64,000 nt of DNA from Xanthomonas vesicatoria ATCC 35937 (GCF_001908725.1 NZ_CP018725.1:3410001-3474000); one strand, 5' to 3'. Counted from the first letter of the stretch, positions 20,396 to 29,450 are shown. The notes: generated from the sequence alone by a model not told the origin. Program-made: numbers and translations.

Positions 20396-21202
20396 ATGCA
20401 ACAGCAGACTGTGGTGCTGATCACCGGTGTCTCGTCCGGCATCGGCCGCGTTGCCGCCGCGCTATTTGCCCAGCGTGGCTGCATCGTCTACGGCAGCGTG
20501 CGCAATCGCGCCAGCGCACCACCGCTGCCCAATGTGGAACTGGTCGAGATGGATCTGCGCGATGCCGCATCGGTGCAACGGGCCGTCGATGGCATCGTTG
20601 GCCGTAGCGGCCGCATCGATGTGCTGGTCAACAATGCCGGTGCGAACCTGGTCGGCGCGGTGGAGGAAACCAGCATCGAAGAGGCCGCTGCGCTGTTGGA
20701 TACCAACGTGCTCGGCATCCTGCGCACCATCCAGGCGGTGTTGCCGCACATGCGTGCCAAACGCGCAGGACGCATCGTCAATGTCAGCTCGGTGCTGGGA
20801 TTTCTCCCGGCACCGTACATGGGCGTGTATGCCGCAACCAAACACGCGGTGGAAGGCCTGTCCGAATCGCTCGATCACGAGCTGCGCCAGTTCGGTATCC
20901 GGGTAACGCTGGTGGAACCTGCCTATACCAGGACCAGCCTGGGCAGCAATTCGCCGGTGGCGCAGACCCCCATCGCCGAGTACGACCGCGAACGTGGCGT
21001 GGTCAGCCGTGCAGTCACCGGTCATATCGACAACGCGCCGGAGCCGCTGGGCGTGGCGACCACCGTGGTGGAAGCCGCGCTGGGTCGATGGCGCATGCGT
21101 CGCACCCCGTCCGGGCAGGAAGCGTTGCTGAGCAAGTTGCGCCGCTTCATGCCCGCCGGTGCGGTGGATGGCAGCCTGCGCAAGCAGCTCGGGTTGGGCT
21201 GA
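20396..21202 (+). CDS. SDR family oxidoreductase (retinol-dehydrogenase-like group)
   Basis: This classical SDR of 268 residues shows TGVSSGIGRVAAALFAQRG as cofactor motif, NNAGANLVGAVEE, the catalytic serine in VNVSSVLGFLPAP and YAATKHAVEGLSESL as YxxxK. The C-terminal half (LVEPAYTRTSLGSN) fits the group acting on larger hydrophobic substrates. The start ATG at 20396 is preceded by AAGGAACCTGCA. It follows the RND operon by 135 bases and could be read through from it, but a separate promoter is equally possible. Confidence 0.9.
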   Translation: MQQQTVVLITGVSSGIGRVAAALFAQRGCIVYGSVRNRASAPPLPNVELVEMDLRDAASVQRAVDGIVGRSGRIDVLVNNAGANLVGAVEETSIEEAAALLDTNVLGILRTIQAVLPHMRAKRAGRIVNVSSVLGFLPAPYMGVYAATKHAVEGLSESLDHELRQFGIRVTLVEPAYTRTSLGSNSPVAQTPIAEYDRERGVVSRAVTGHIDNAPEPLGVATTVVEAALGRWRMRRTPSGQEALLSKLRRFMPAGAVDGSLRKQLGLG

Positions 21203-21496
21203 CGCAGCAAGCGCGCCGGCGCGCGGATGCGTCGACGCTTGCGTATCCATAGACGCTGCGCCTGGCCAGGCAGATGCGGGCAGTGCAGGTAGCGACGTGC
21301 ACTGCCTGTCCATCACGGCCTATCCAACGCGGGTCTGCGGGTGTTGCCTATCCACGTGCAGCGACCGGTCGCCGCATATCAGCGGCTCCCGCGGCAACCG
21401 TGTGCCGAGCGGATGCCGACACACACACCACTGCCAGCCGGCCAGCCCGTGCGCGTAACACGCGTTGGTCATCGATCGCCAACGACCGATGCAGTC

Positions 21497-21632
21497 AGGG
21501 CGACCAACCGAACGTGGCGAGCGTTCGGCAGGTGAGTGTGGGCGGCGCGCGCATGACCGCCATCCGCGAGGGCTGCATGCCGATTCCCAGCACCGACCGA
21601 ACCCGCCGAGCAGTCGTTTTGTTGGCCGCTCT
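21497..21632 (+). repeat. MITE-like element, copy B
   Basis: This 136-bp copy has left end AGGGCGACCAACCGAACG, matching 14 of 18 bases of the reverse-complemented right end (AGAGCGGCCAACAAAACG). It shares with copy A the right part GCAGTCGTTTTGTTGGCCGC and with copy C the middle CTGC(A)TGCCGATTCC. It sits in the 488-base gap between two SDR genes (21203-21690); no gene is seen there. Confidence 0.75.
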
Positions 21633-21690
21633 AAAGCGTCGTGTACCCCATGCAGCCAGGATCGGGCTGCATGGTATGGCCTGGCAGCCG

Positions 21691-22446
21691 TTACACCTGG
21701 TCGGTCGGCACCACATACACTTCGGCAATGTTGACGTTCGCCGGTGCCTGCGCTGCGAACAGGATGGTGTCGGCAATGTCCATCGGATCCAGCATCCGAA
21801 CCGTGCCGGCATAACCGGCCATCATGGCCTGATATTCCGCGCTGGTGGTCTGTGCCGGAAGCTCGGTTGCGACAATGCCCGGTTGAATGCTGGTGACGCG
21901 GATGTTGTGCTTCTTGCCCACTTCCATCCGCAGGCCTTCGGTGAAGGCGGTCACTGCGAATTTGCTTGCCGAGTACACCGCAAATCCCTGGCCAAACACC
22001 TTGCGCCCGGCGATCGAGGAGGTATTGAACACATGCCCGGAGTGCTGCTTGATCATCTGCGGCAGCACCGCTGCGGCCACGTTGAGCACGCCTTTGACGT
22101 TGACATCGATCATCTGTTCCCACTCGTCGGTATGGAAGTCGTCGATGCTGGACAGCGGCATGATGCCGGCGTTGTTGACCAGCACATCGATTGCGCCATA
22201 CGCCGCGATCAGCGCTGCGACGCCGGCAGCGACCGAGTCTTTGTCGGCGACATCCACCTGCAGCACGATGGCCTGGCCGCCCGCCTGCTCGATGTCGGCT
22301 TTCAATGCTTCCAGCCGGTCGATGCGACGTGCGGCAAGCCCGACCTTCATTCCCGCCGCTGCGAGTTTCTTTGCCGTTGCGCTACCGATGCCGCTGGAGG
22401 CACCGGTAATCAAGGCCACTTTTCCCTGAAGCTCATTCGTTGACAT
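21691..22446 (-). CDS. SDR family oxidoreductase
   Basis: This 251-residue SDR has KVALITGASSGIGSATAKKL, the NNAGIMPLSSIDDFHTDEW region, FNTSSIAGRKVF (catalytic Ser) and YSASKFAVTAFTEGL (YxxxK). These features match the YdfG/clavulanate-dehydrogenase-like SDR group often placed beside HxlR regulators. The start was set at ATG 22446 because GAGAGA lies six bases before it; the earlier ATG 22452 has the same purine run directly abutting. It is divergent from an HxlR regulator, which suggests inducible expression by reactive or quinone-like compounds (inference). Confidence 0.92.
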   Translation of the reverse strand: MSTNELQGKVALITGASSGIGSATAKKLAAAGMKVGLAARRIDRLEALKADIEQAGGQAIVLQVDVADKDSVAAGVAALIAAYGAIDVLVNNAGIMPLSSIDDFHTDEWEQMIDVNVKGVLNVAAAVLPQMIKQHSGHVFNTSSIAGRKVFGQGFAVYSASKFAVTAFTEGLRMEVGKKHNIRVTSIQPGIVATELPAQTTSAEYQAMMAGYAGTVRMLDPMDIADTILFAAQAPANVNIAEVYVVPTDQV

Positions 22447-22575
22447 GGACATTCTCTCGTTGGGTGTCGATCCGGGATTGGACGCGGCGCTGCCCCGTCG
22501 AATCGGTTTTCAGTGCCAGCGAGATGATATCCATCCTATACTTAGTTTCAATTACGCACCTGGAGGTAACTAGAT

Positions 22576-22980
22576 ATGGCAGAGGAAACCGAGGCGCCCT
22601 GCGATCTCTATCGCATTTCGGATATCCGCACCGTGCTGGAGCCGATCGCCAACAAGTGGTCGATCATGATCATGACGGTGCTGTGCAACGGGCCGACGCG
22701 CTTCAACCAGATCAAGCGCCAGCTGGACGGCGTGACGCACAAATCGCTGACCGAAGCGCTGCGGCGGCTGGAGCGGGTCGGATTGATCAGCAGGGAAGTG
22801 ATTTCCTCGTCTCCGGTGGCCGTGCAATACCGACGCACCCCCTTGGGCGACACCCTGGAAGCGCCGCTGATCGCGCTGCTGCACTGGTGCCAGGACCATG
22901 CGGACGAGGTGATTGCCGCCGAGCAGGCGTTCGTCGTGGGCACCCCGATGGTGGTGCCAACAGCGGCAACGGTGGGATGA
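22576..22980 (+). CDS. HxlR family transcriptional regulator
   Basis: This 134-residue winged-helix regulator carries the family's N-terminal cysteine (APCDLYRISDI), which in related proteins senses thiol-reactive compounds. The DNA-binding core is KWSIMIMTVLCNGPTRFNQI, then THKSLTEALRRLERVGLISR, followed by YRRTPLGDTLEAPL in the wing. GGAGG lies 10 bases upstream of the start. It faces an SDR gene across about 130 bases, the usual HxlR arrangement for local control. Confidence 0.92.
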   Translation: MAEETEAPCDLYRISDIRTVLEPIANKWSIMIMTVLCNGPTRFNQIKRQLDGVTHKSLTEALRRLERVGLISREVISSSPVAVQYRRTPLGDTLEAPLIALLHWCQDHADEVIAAEQAFVVGTPMVVPTAATVG

Positions 22981-23362
22981 GGCGCTGCGAGGCTGCACGG
23001 ATGCGCCTCACCGAGCAGACCCGGCAGAGGCTTGCACGGGGCGCTGCATGGCCTTAGCCCGCAGGGAATCGCGATGGCACGTCGAGGATGACGGCGGATC
23101 GCTCACGGCTACGCACCTCGGCAGCCGAGGCCGTGGCGGTGTGCGCGTAATGCGCAACGCTGGCGCTGCGTTGTCGCCGATCGCGGCACGCTCGTCGCGA
23201 TGCGCGCGCTGGCAGCGGGGTGCCCTTCCGGCGCGAATGCGGCCACGCAATCGCGCGCAGGCCTACGCAGGTGCTGTTCCACTCAGGCCAATGGCCGGCG
23301 ATTCACCCAGATCGGCCGCATGGCCTCACAATAGGCGGCCAGCTCTCACAACCGATGTCGCC
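22981..23362. other. Intergenic stretch without recognised feature
   Basis: This 382-base GC-rich gap lies between the HxlR regulator and the DUF6172-like gene. Open frames run through it only as extensions of neighbouring genes without coding character. No terminator, repeat copy or operator was found. Confidence 0.5.
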
Positions 23363-23695
23363 ATGCGCAAGACCTACCAGCTCAACCTCGAAGGCAAGAA
23401 CCGCGACCGTCTGCTGGAGTCCAGCAAGAACGACATCCGCAAATATATCCGCCGCGAGCGCCGCAAGGACTTGCCGGAAGGGGCGGATTACTGGGACTTC
23501 GACATGCGCTTCGGCGTAGATGAAGCCAGTGCCCAGCCGTTGCCGCCGGCCGAGCTGATCCGCTCGATCACCGCGCTCACCAGCGAAGGCGGCGAGCAGT
23601 TTTTCGTGGAAATCCTGCGCAAGCCCGGCAAGCGTATGCCGCGTGCCGATGGCGATGCGTTGGCCGGTGGCGAGCTGGATTTCGAGCAGGACTGA
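23363..23695 (+). CDS. DUF6172-like conserved protein
   Basis: This 110-residue acidic/basic mixed protein starts MRKTYQLNLEGKNRDRLLES and continues with KNDIRKYIRRERRKDLPEG, then YWDFDMRFGVDE. It resembles a small family in which a KYxxRERRK-type helix precedes a WDF-D motif. It has no signal peptide and no membrane segment. The ATG at 23363 is chosen over an upstream in-frame extension that has no coding character. The function is unknown; it stands alone and is followed by a hairpin. Confidence 0.75.
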   Translation: MRKTYQLNLEGKNRDRLLESSKNDIRKYIRRERRKDLPEGADYWDFDMRFGVDEASAQPLPPAELIRSITALTSEGGEQFFVEILRKPGKRMPRADGDALAGGELDFEQD

Positions 23696-23707
23696 GCCTT
23701 GGCCGCA

Positions 23708-23738
23708 CCAACGTGGCGGTTGATCGCCGCTACGTTGG
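23708..23738. terminator. Hairpin after the DUF6172-like gene
   Basis: CCAACGTGGCGG and CCGCTACGTTGG pair over 12 bases with one mismatch around a seven-base loop, 12 bases beyond the stop codon. No T-run follows on either strand, so it may be a weak terminator or an mRNA 3'-end stabiliser. Confidence 0.35.
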
Positions 23739-24000
23739 CCTGCGTGTGCGTCGGTGCCATCCGCCACGCGCGTGCCCCATCCTCGCGTGTTGTCTCAGCG
23801 CAATCTCAGCGCAGAGAGCCTGGCCTGTACACGCGCCGTTCGTTGATGGATGTCGGCCACGTGCGAAGCGCGTAACGCGGCAGCGGTGCGCAAGATCGGC
23901 ATCGTGCGGGCTGAATACTGCACGTGCTGCATGTTCGAGCGGGATTGCGGGGCTTCGCTGATGCGCGTGAAAACGGCACGTTATGCGTGGTGGATCGCTT

Positions 24001-25290
24001 TCACTGCGGCTTACCTCCCGGTGCTGCCGCTGCGCGTAATTTGTCTTTCTTGCTCGGCCGCTTGCCCTTGATACCGCCGTTGTCGTCCGCTGTGCGCGTG
24101 CCGGCCTTAGGCGTTTCCGCTGCGGGCGCACTCGTCGCCAGGGCCGGTTCGAAGCCGTCGATCACGCGGGTCGGCACGCGCAGCCCCTGACGTTTTTCGA
24201 TCAGGCGCCATTGCTGGGCGTTATCGGCAGTGATGAAGCTGATCGCCACGCCGCTGGCGCCGGCACGCGCGGTGCGGCCGATCCGGTGGGTGTAGTCCAC
24301 GGTGGAGCGCGGCAGGTCGTAATTGATCACCGCCGGCAGCGCGTCGATGTCGATACCGCGCCCGGCCAGATCGGTGGCCACCAGCACCTGCACCTCATGC
24401 TGTTTGAATGACTGCAATGTGCGCGCGCGGCGTCCCTGACTCAACTCGCCATGCAGCGGCTGGGCATTGATGCCGGCCTTGCCGAGTTTTTCGGCGACCT
24501 TGTCGGCAGTGTGGCGGCTGGCCACGAATACCAGCACGTGCGACCAGCCGTGCTCGGTCAGCAGGTGCCGCAACAATTGCGTGCGTTGGCCGGCGTCCAC
24601 CGCAAGCGCCCGCTGCTCGATCGCCGGGGCCTGCTCGGGCGTGGCGTCGATGGTGATGCGCAGCGGGTCGCGCAGACGGCGTTTGGCCAGCGCGGCGATG
24701 GCCGGCGGATAGGTCGCCGAAAACAGCACGCTCTGCCGTTGCGTCGGCAACAACGCCAGGATCCGATCGAGCTCGGCGCCGAAGCCCAGCTCCAGCAAGC
24801 GGTCGGCCTCGTCCAGCACCAGCGTGGCGACCTCGCCCAGGCGCAGCGCGTTGTGATCCACCAGATCCAGCAACCGGCCGGGCGTGGCCACCACGATGTC
24901 GGCACCGCCGCGCAGCGCCAACAGCTGCGGGTTGATCGAACTGCCGCCGATGGCGACCACCGTCTTCAGGCGTCGCGGCAGATGCGCGGCCAGCTGGCGC
25001 AGTGTCTCGTCCACCTGCACGGCCAGCTCGCGCGTGGGTACCAGCACCACGGCACCGAGCACGCGTGGCGCGGTCTCCGGCGCCAGCATGCGTTGCTGCA
25101 GCAGGGGCAATGCATAGGCCAGGGTCTTGCCGGACCCGGTCTGCGCCATCGCAATCAGATCGCGCCCGGCCAGCATCGGCGGGATGGCCTGCTGCTGGAT
25201 CGGCGTGGGCGTGCGATGACCGGCCTTGCTCAGCGCGGTATCGAAGAATGGCTGCAGCTGTGGCGACAGCGAAAGATGGGTAAATGACAT
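24001..25290 (-). CDS. rhlE: DEAD-box ATP-dependent RNA helicase, RhlE type
   Basis: This 429-residue RNA helicase carries all core motifs in order: the Q motif (GHRTPTPIQQQAIPPML), AMAQTGSGKT (motif I), PTRELAVQ (Ia), TPGRLLDL (Ib), DEAD (II), SAT (III), VFVASRHTADKVAEKL (IV), ATDLAGRGIDIDALP (V) and HRIGRTARAG (VI). The C-terminus is a short basic tail (GKRPSKKDKLRAAAAPGGK). This short tail fits RhlE better than DbpA or CsdA. It likely acts in ribosome assembly or RNA turnover. The start at 25290 precedes the Q motif by 28 residues. Confidence 0.93.
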   Translation of the reverse strand: MSFTHLSLSPQLQPFFDTALSKAGHRTPTPIQQQAIPPMLAGRDLIAMAQTGSGKTLAYALPLLQQRMLAPETAPRVLGAVVLVPTRELAVQVDETLRQLAAHLPRRLKTVVAIGGSSINPQLLALRGGADIVVATPGRLLDLVDHNALRLGEVATLVLDEADRLLELGFGAELDRILALLPTQRQSVLFSATYPPAIAALAKRRLRDPLRITIDATPEQAPAIEQRALAVDAGQRTQLLRHLLTEHGWSHVLVFVASRHTADKVAEKLGKAGINAQPLHGELSQGRRARTLQSFKQHEVQVLVATDLAGRGIDIDALPAVINYDLPRSTVDYTHRIGRTARAGASGVAISFITADNAQQWRLIEKRQGLRVPTRVIDGFEPALATSAPAAETPKAGTRTADDNGGIKGKRPSKKDKLRAAAAPGGKPQ

Positions 25291-25492
25291 TGGCCGATTA
25301 TCCAGGCATTTGCGCTGCAGCGGGCGTTGGCGCGCATGCAGCGCTGCACCTGCGGTCGAGATGGCCAACCGTGCTATTCCGCTTGTGGCAGACGCACCCA
25401 TGCAATGGTCGCGCCCCTGCAGGCACGCCTTCTGTACGACATCTGGTGTTGCGCGTGGTTGGCATTCACCTGACCAAAACCACCCAGGATTC

Positions 25493-25633
25493 AGCGCGGC
25501 TGCCAAAACGGAGCGAGCGGCTGGCAGGTGGGTGTGGACGGTGCACAAACCGGGTGCATGCTGTCCGGAGCAGCGGCCGCGCCTGTCCAGTGCTCGCGCC
25601 CCCGTCCTGTGCGTCGCTTTTCGTATTGGACAC
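25493..25633 (+). repeat. MITE-like element, decayed copy D
   Basis: The left end AGCGCGGCTGCCAAAACG matches 14 of 18 positions of the family left terminus, and the next block, GGCAGGTGGGTGTGGACGGT, closely follows copy A. The right half is poorly conserved, with GTCGCTTTTCGTATTGGAC in place of the usual right end. It lies in the 408-base gap between rhlE and the SMI1-like gene, in which no gene is seen. Confidence 0.5.
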
Positions 25634-25698
25634 CCTTGGCCGCGAGCATGCTCCTGCAGGGTACGTGTGCATTGGAAGGGATGCAGAACGCACGCGCG

Positions 25699-26304
25699 TC
25701 AGTAACGCCACTTGCGGATGGCTGCCGCGCCAAAACGCGCTTTCAACAAGGCTTCTGCGCTGTCGTCATCGTCGTAGACCTCGCCCAGGCACAGCAGCAT
25801 CAGGGCATCCAGATACGCTGCGACCGAGTCGAACATGCGGGTCAACATGGCGCCGTCGTCGTGGTCGAAGTAATACACCGCACCGGTGACGCGATGGAAG
25901 CACCAGAGGTTGCCGTTACCCAGGTAGTTGCCGAACACGAGCAGGTCGGTCGCCAACGCATGCTCCGCGGCGCTGGCGTCGATTTCGTCGAGGCTTGGAT
26001 ACGCATCCTGCAACGGTTCGATGCGTGGGGCGAGGTCGCCCGGGCAGCACAGCGTTTCTGCCAGCGAGAGCCTGCCGATAGCGCAGTGGTAGCGTGCAAA
26101 CAGCGGCGGCAAGGCGTAGCCCAAGCGGGCTTCGCATGCCTGCACCGCAAGCGCCCCGGTCCCCGGTTGTGGGGCATCGTCTTCGCCGAGCAATGCGGCA
26201 TATGCGCTGCAGACCTGGCGATACCAATGCAGGCGTGCGTTGTCGTCGGCGAGAGCTGGCCATGCCAGCGGCGGGCAGTCGGCGGGGCGCCAGCTGGTAT
26301 CCAT
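25699..26304 (-). CDS. SMI1/KNR4-like (SUKH) protein
   Basis: This soluble 201-residue protein has a SUKH-like layout: an N-terminal LAVQACEARLGYALPPLFAR (helix then LPxxF), LLVFGNYLGNGNLWCFHRVT in the central sheet, YYFDHDDGAMLTRMFDSVAA and a C-terminal helical region. SUKH proteins are commonly immunity factors against toxins or regulators. No toxin gene is adjacent, so it may be an orphan immunity gene (inference). The ATG at 26304 has GGAACACCC upstream; in-frame starts further upstream lack a ribosome site. Confidence 0.65.
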   Translation of the reverse strand: MDTSWRPADCPPLAWPALADDNARLHWYRQVCSAYAALLGEDDAPQPGTGALAVQACEARLGYALPPLFARYHCAIGRLSLAETLCCPGDLAPRIEPLQDAYPSLDEIDASAAEHALATDLLVFGNYLGNGNLWCFHRVTGAVYYFDHDDGAMLTRMFDSVAAYLDALMLLCLGEVYDDDDSAEALLKARFGAAAIRKWRY

Positions 26305-26450
26305 GGTGGGTGTTCCATCAGTGCAGTGCGCGGTGCCTGCACGATGACAGGCGACGTAGCGGGTCGTCATGCTACCGCAGCGCGTCGACATGCCATCGCG
26401 TGGATTGCGCCAGCGGCCGCGCGCAGTCGCGCGCGTTGGCAATCTGGCCG

Positions 26451-26482
26451 TCGAACAGTCGAACAGTCGAACAGTCGAACAA
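26451..26482. repeat. Octamer tandem repeat (TCGAACAG, four units)
   Basis: Three exact and one nearly exact TCGAACAG units stand directly beside the terminator of the dehydrogenase operon. The array is intergenic and too short to be a recognised VNTR, but it is a likely length-variable site. Confidence 0.8.
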
Positions 26483-26517
26483 AAAACTGCGCCATCGCAT
26501 GCTGGATGCGATGGCGC
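26481..26517 (-). terminator. Rho-independent terminator of the dehydrogenase operon
   Basis: GCGCCATCGCAT and ATGCGATGGCGC form a perfect 12-bp stem around a five-base loop (GCTGG), followed on the minus strand by AGTTTTTT. It lies 75 bases after the E2 stop, the expected position for the last gene of the operon. Confidence 0.9.
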
Positions 26518-26591
26518 GAACGGGTTGTACATGTCACGGCCGTCGCAGTGGCGAACGAGCCACCGCGACACTGGACTTGCTGGCGATCAGA

Positions 26592-28085
26592 TCACTGCGC
26601 CAGCGCCAGGTCGTCCAGCATCGCGCGCAGGAAGCGCGCGGCTTCCCCGCCGGTGGCGGCGCGGTGATCGAAGGTCAGCGACAGCGGCATGACCTTGTGC
26701 GTTTCCACCCCGCCCATCACCGGGGTCAGCTGGTAACGCGCACGGCCGGCAGCCGCGATGGCCACGCACGGCGGCACCACCACCGGGGTGGCGTAGCGGC
26801 CGGCGAACATGCCGAAGTTGGACAGCGAGATGGTGTAGCCGCTCAATTCGGAGGCGGCGATGCTGCGGGTTTCCACCTGCTGGCGCAGCCGGTTGACGCC
26901 TTCGCGGATGCCGTGCGCATCCAGCATGTCGGCATTGCGCAGCGCCGGCACGAACAGGCCTTCTTCGGTATCCACTGCAATGCCGATATCGACCTGGTGG
27001 TGCAGGGTGCGGCTGAGCGCGTCGCCGTCGAACCAGGCATTGAGCGCGGGCACGGCCTGGCAGGCACGTACGATGGCGCGCACCAGGCGCACGGTGACGT
27101 CGTTGCCGGGCTGCCAGGCATGCAGGTCGGCATCGTCGTTGAGCGTGGTCGGCACCACCTTGCTGTGCGCATCGGCCATGACGCGCGCCATGTTGCGACG
27201 CACGCCCTTGAGCTGTTCGGGTTGGCCCTTGACGCTGGTGCCGGGCGCTTGGGTGCGCATCGGCTTGCCGCTGGCCGACAGCGTAGAGCGTGCCTGTTCG
27301 GAAGTGCGCGTCGTGTTGCTCGCCTGCATGGGTGACCTATTGCCGGCCGGGGCCGGGCGCTGCCCATGATCGCCGCCGATGCTCATCGCAGCTGCGCCGC
27401 CGGCCGGCGCGAGCACTGCACCGCGCACTGCCTGCGCAGTCCCTGCCGCAGCTGCCTGCTTCACGTCCGCTAGCGTCACCGTGCCGTCCGGGCCGGTGGC
27501 GCGCACCTGGGCCAGATCCACGCGCAACTTGCGTGCGAGCGCGCGCACCACCGGCATGGTGCGGACGCCACCGACCGCGATGGCCTGCTCGCTCTGCACG
27601 GTGTTGGAGCTCTGCATCGCACCGACCACGGTGCCGGCGTCATCGCGCTCACCTGCCGCATCGGCAGCTGCATGTGCGTGCGCATCCGCATCGGCAATTT
27701 CGCCGCCGTTATCGGAGGCCACCACGCGTTCGGTGGGGCCGGCCGCGCTCTGTCCGGTGCTCGGCGTTGCCGCCTGTGCGCTGCCGCCGTGGCCATGCCC
27801 ATGGCCGGTGTCCTGGCCGTCGGCGCGCTGCGGCTGCGATGCATCCAGTGCGAACTGCGCCAGCATCGCGCCGGTGACGATCACATCACCGGCCGCACCG
27901 GCCAGCTTGACCACGGTGCCGGAAAACGGCGAAGGCACTTCAACCACCGCCTTGGCGGTTTCCATCGACACCAGCGGGTCGTCCAGGCGCACGCTGTCGC
28001 CTTCCTTGACGAACCACTCGACGATGGTGGCATCGGGCAGGCCTTCGCCCAGGTCGGGCAGATGAAAATTCTTTGCTTCGCTCAT
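26592..28085 (-). CDS. Dihydrolipoyl acyltransferase (E2) of 2-oxoacid dehydrogenase
   Basis: E2 accepts the acyl group from E1 on its lipoyl arm and passes it to CoA. The 497-residue chain has one lipoyl domain (residues 1-80; lipoyl Lys45 in SMETAKAVVEV), a long Ala/Gln/Gly-rich linker, a peripheral-subunit-binding domain (VRALARKLRVDLAQVRATGP at about 170-190), a second flexible linker and the acyltransferase domain ending LTFDHRAATGGEAARFLRA (catalytic His). The linkers vary in length in this family and carry HGHGHGG, unusual here. It is the last gene of the operon, overlapping the SH3-like gene (ATGA). With E1a and E1b, a branched-chain substrate is more likely than pyruvate, but this rests on family pattern only. 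Confidence 0.92.
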   Translation of the reverse strand: MSEAKNFHLPDLGEGLPDATIVEWFVKEGDSVRLDDPLVSMETAKAVVEVPSPFSGTVVKLAGAAGDVIVTGAMLAQFALDASQPQRADGQDTGHGHGHGGSAQAATPSTGQSAAGPTERVVASDNGGEIADADAHAHAAADAAGERDDAGTVVGAMQSSNTVQSEQAIAVGGVRTMPVVRALARKLRVDLAQVRATGPDGTVTLADVKQAAAAGTAQAVRGAVLAPAGGAAAMSIGGDHGQRPAPAGNRSPMQASNTTRTSEQARSTLSASGKPMRTQAPGTSVKGQPEQLKGVRRNMARVMADAHSKVVPTTLNDDADLHAWQPGNDVTVRLVRAIVRACQAVPALNAWFDGDALSRTLHHQVDIGIAVDTEEGLFVPALRNADMLDAHGIREGVNRLRQQVETRSIAASELSGYTISLSNFGMFAGRYATPVVVPPCVAIAAAGRARYQLTPVMGGVETHKVMPLSLTFDHRAATGGEAARFLRAMLDDLALAQ

Positions 28086-28465
28086 GGCAGATTCTCTTGC
28101 ACCGCAGGCAACTGCGGTGTGGTGTCGTCGAGGAGTTCCAGGTCGGCCGCCGGTAGCCAGCCCTGCGCGCCATCGGCACGCTCGGACCACCACCAGCCAC
28201 CGTGTTCGTAATGCAGCAACACGTCCTCGCCCTGGCGGGCATCGAGTTCGCGTGCGTCGTAGTCGCGCAGCGCTTCGGCCACGCCATCACCCAACGGGCG
28301 CAGCCAGGCCAGTGGCGCCCAGCCGGCACGGCCGTCGTCGGCGGTAACCCAGGCAAACGCCGGCCATTCTTCATCGCGCACGCCCACGCTCACCTGCTGG
28401 CCGGCCTCGAAGCGGACCGGGTTGGCGTAGGCGGCGCGATGTTCGCACAGCAGGCGGGCGCGCAT
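28082..28465 (-). CDS. SH3-like domain protein inside the dehydrogenase operon
   Basis: This 127-residue protein lies between E1b and E2, overlapping the E2 start and beginning one base after the E1b stop, so it is co-translated with them. It contains two SH3b-like repeats: YANPVRFEAGQQVSVGVRDE, AFAWVTADDGRAGWAPLAWL, then the second copy around LHYEHGGWWWSERADGAQGW and LPAADLELLDD. It has no signal peptide, so it should act in the cytoplasm. SH3-like proteins at this position recur in some bacteria; a scaffold or enzyme-complex role is inference. Confidence 0.75.
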   Translation of the reverse strand: MRARLLCEHRAAYANPVRFEAGQQVSVGVRDEEWPAFAWVTADDGRAGWAPLAWLRPLGDGVAEALRDYDARELDARQGEDVLLHYEHGGWWWSERADGAQGWLPAADLELLDDTTPQLPAVQENLP

Positions 28466-28466
28466 G

Positions 28467-29450
28467 TCAGCCGGCAGCCACCGCACGGCGCGCGGCCGTG
28501 ACAATGCGCTCCACGCTCGGCAGATACTTCATTTCCAGCCGGAATAGCGGGATATGCGTGTCGTACCCGGTGACGCGCTCGACCGGCGCGAGCAGGTCGT
28601 ACATGGATTTTTCCGCCAGCTGCGCGGCGATCTCCGCACCGAAGCCGGCGGTGCGCGGCGCCTCTTGCACGATCACGCAGCGCCCGGTCTTGGCCACCGA
28701 TTCGGCAATGGTGTCGAAGTCCAGCGGGCGCAGCGTGGCCACGTCGATGACTTCGGCGCTGATGCCCTCGCCGGCGAGTTTGTCGGCCGCTTCCAGCGCT
28801 TCCTTGACCTGCGCGCCCCAGGTGACCAGGGTGACGTCGGTGCCGTCGCGCAGCACGAAGCACACGTCCAGCGGCAGCGCTTCGCCGTCGTTGGCGACCA
28901 CTTCCTTGTACTGGCGATAGATGCGCTTGGGCTCCATGTAGATCACCGGATCCGGGTCGCGGATCGCGGCCAGCAACAGGCCATAGGCGCGCTGCGGCGA
29001 GGATGGCAGCACCACGCGCAAACCGGGCACGTTGGTGAAGATTGCCTCGTTGGCTTCGCTGTGATGTTCCGGCGCGCGGATGCCGCCGCCCCACGGCACC
29101 CGCAGCACCATCGGGCAATGCAGGCGACCACGGGTACGATTGCGCAGGCGTGCGGCGTGGCAGATCAGGTGATCGACCATGGGATACACGAAGCCATCGA
29201 ACTGCGCTTCGGCCACCGGCTTCATGCCCTGTGCGGCCAGACCCACGCTCAGGCCTGCGATGGTGGTTTCGTCCAGCGGGGTGTCGAGCACCCGCTCGCT
29301 GCCGAAGCGCTGCTGCAGGCCGGCGGTGGCGCGGAACACGCCGCCGTTGACGCCGACGTCCTCGCCCAGCACCAGCACCGCGGGGTCGTGCTCCAGCTCC
29401 CAGGCCAGCGCCTGGGTGATGGCTTCGATCAGGGTGATGGGCGAACTCAT
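28467..29450 (-). CDS. 2-oxoacid dehydrogenase E1 component, beta subunit
   Basis: E1b pairs with E1a to decarboxylate the 2-oxoacid with thiamine diphosphate. The 327-residue chain reads ITLIEAITQALAWELEHDP then VLVLGEDVGVNGGVFRATAG, and continues DTPLDETTIAGLSVGLAAQG, all conserved in transketolase-like E1b subunits. The C-terminal transketolase-C domain begins near DVCFVLRDGTDVTLVTWGAQ. Two starts are possible: ATG 29450 with a strong GGAGAGA site, used here, or ATG 29537, which overlaps the E1a stop and would couple translation. Family length supports 29450. Confidence 0.92.
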   Translation of the reverse strand: MSSPITLIEAITQALAWELEHDPAVLVLGEDVGVNGGVFRATAGLQQRFGSERVLDTPLDETTIAGLSVGLAAQGMKPVAEAQFDGFVYPMVDHLICHAARLRNRTRGRLHCPMVLRVPWGGGIRAPEHHSEANEAIFTNVPGLRVVLPSSPQRAYGLLLAAIRDPDPVIYMEPKRIYRQYKEVVANDGEALPLDVCFVLRDGTDVTLVTWGAQVKEALEAADKLAGEGISAEVIDVATLRPLDFDTIAESVAKTGRCVIVQEAPRTAGFGAEIAAQLAEKSMYDLLAPVERVTGYDTHIPLFRLEMKYLPSVERIVTAARRAVAAG

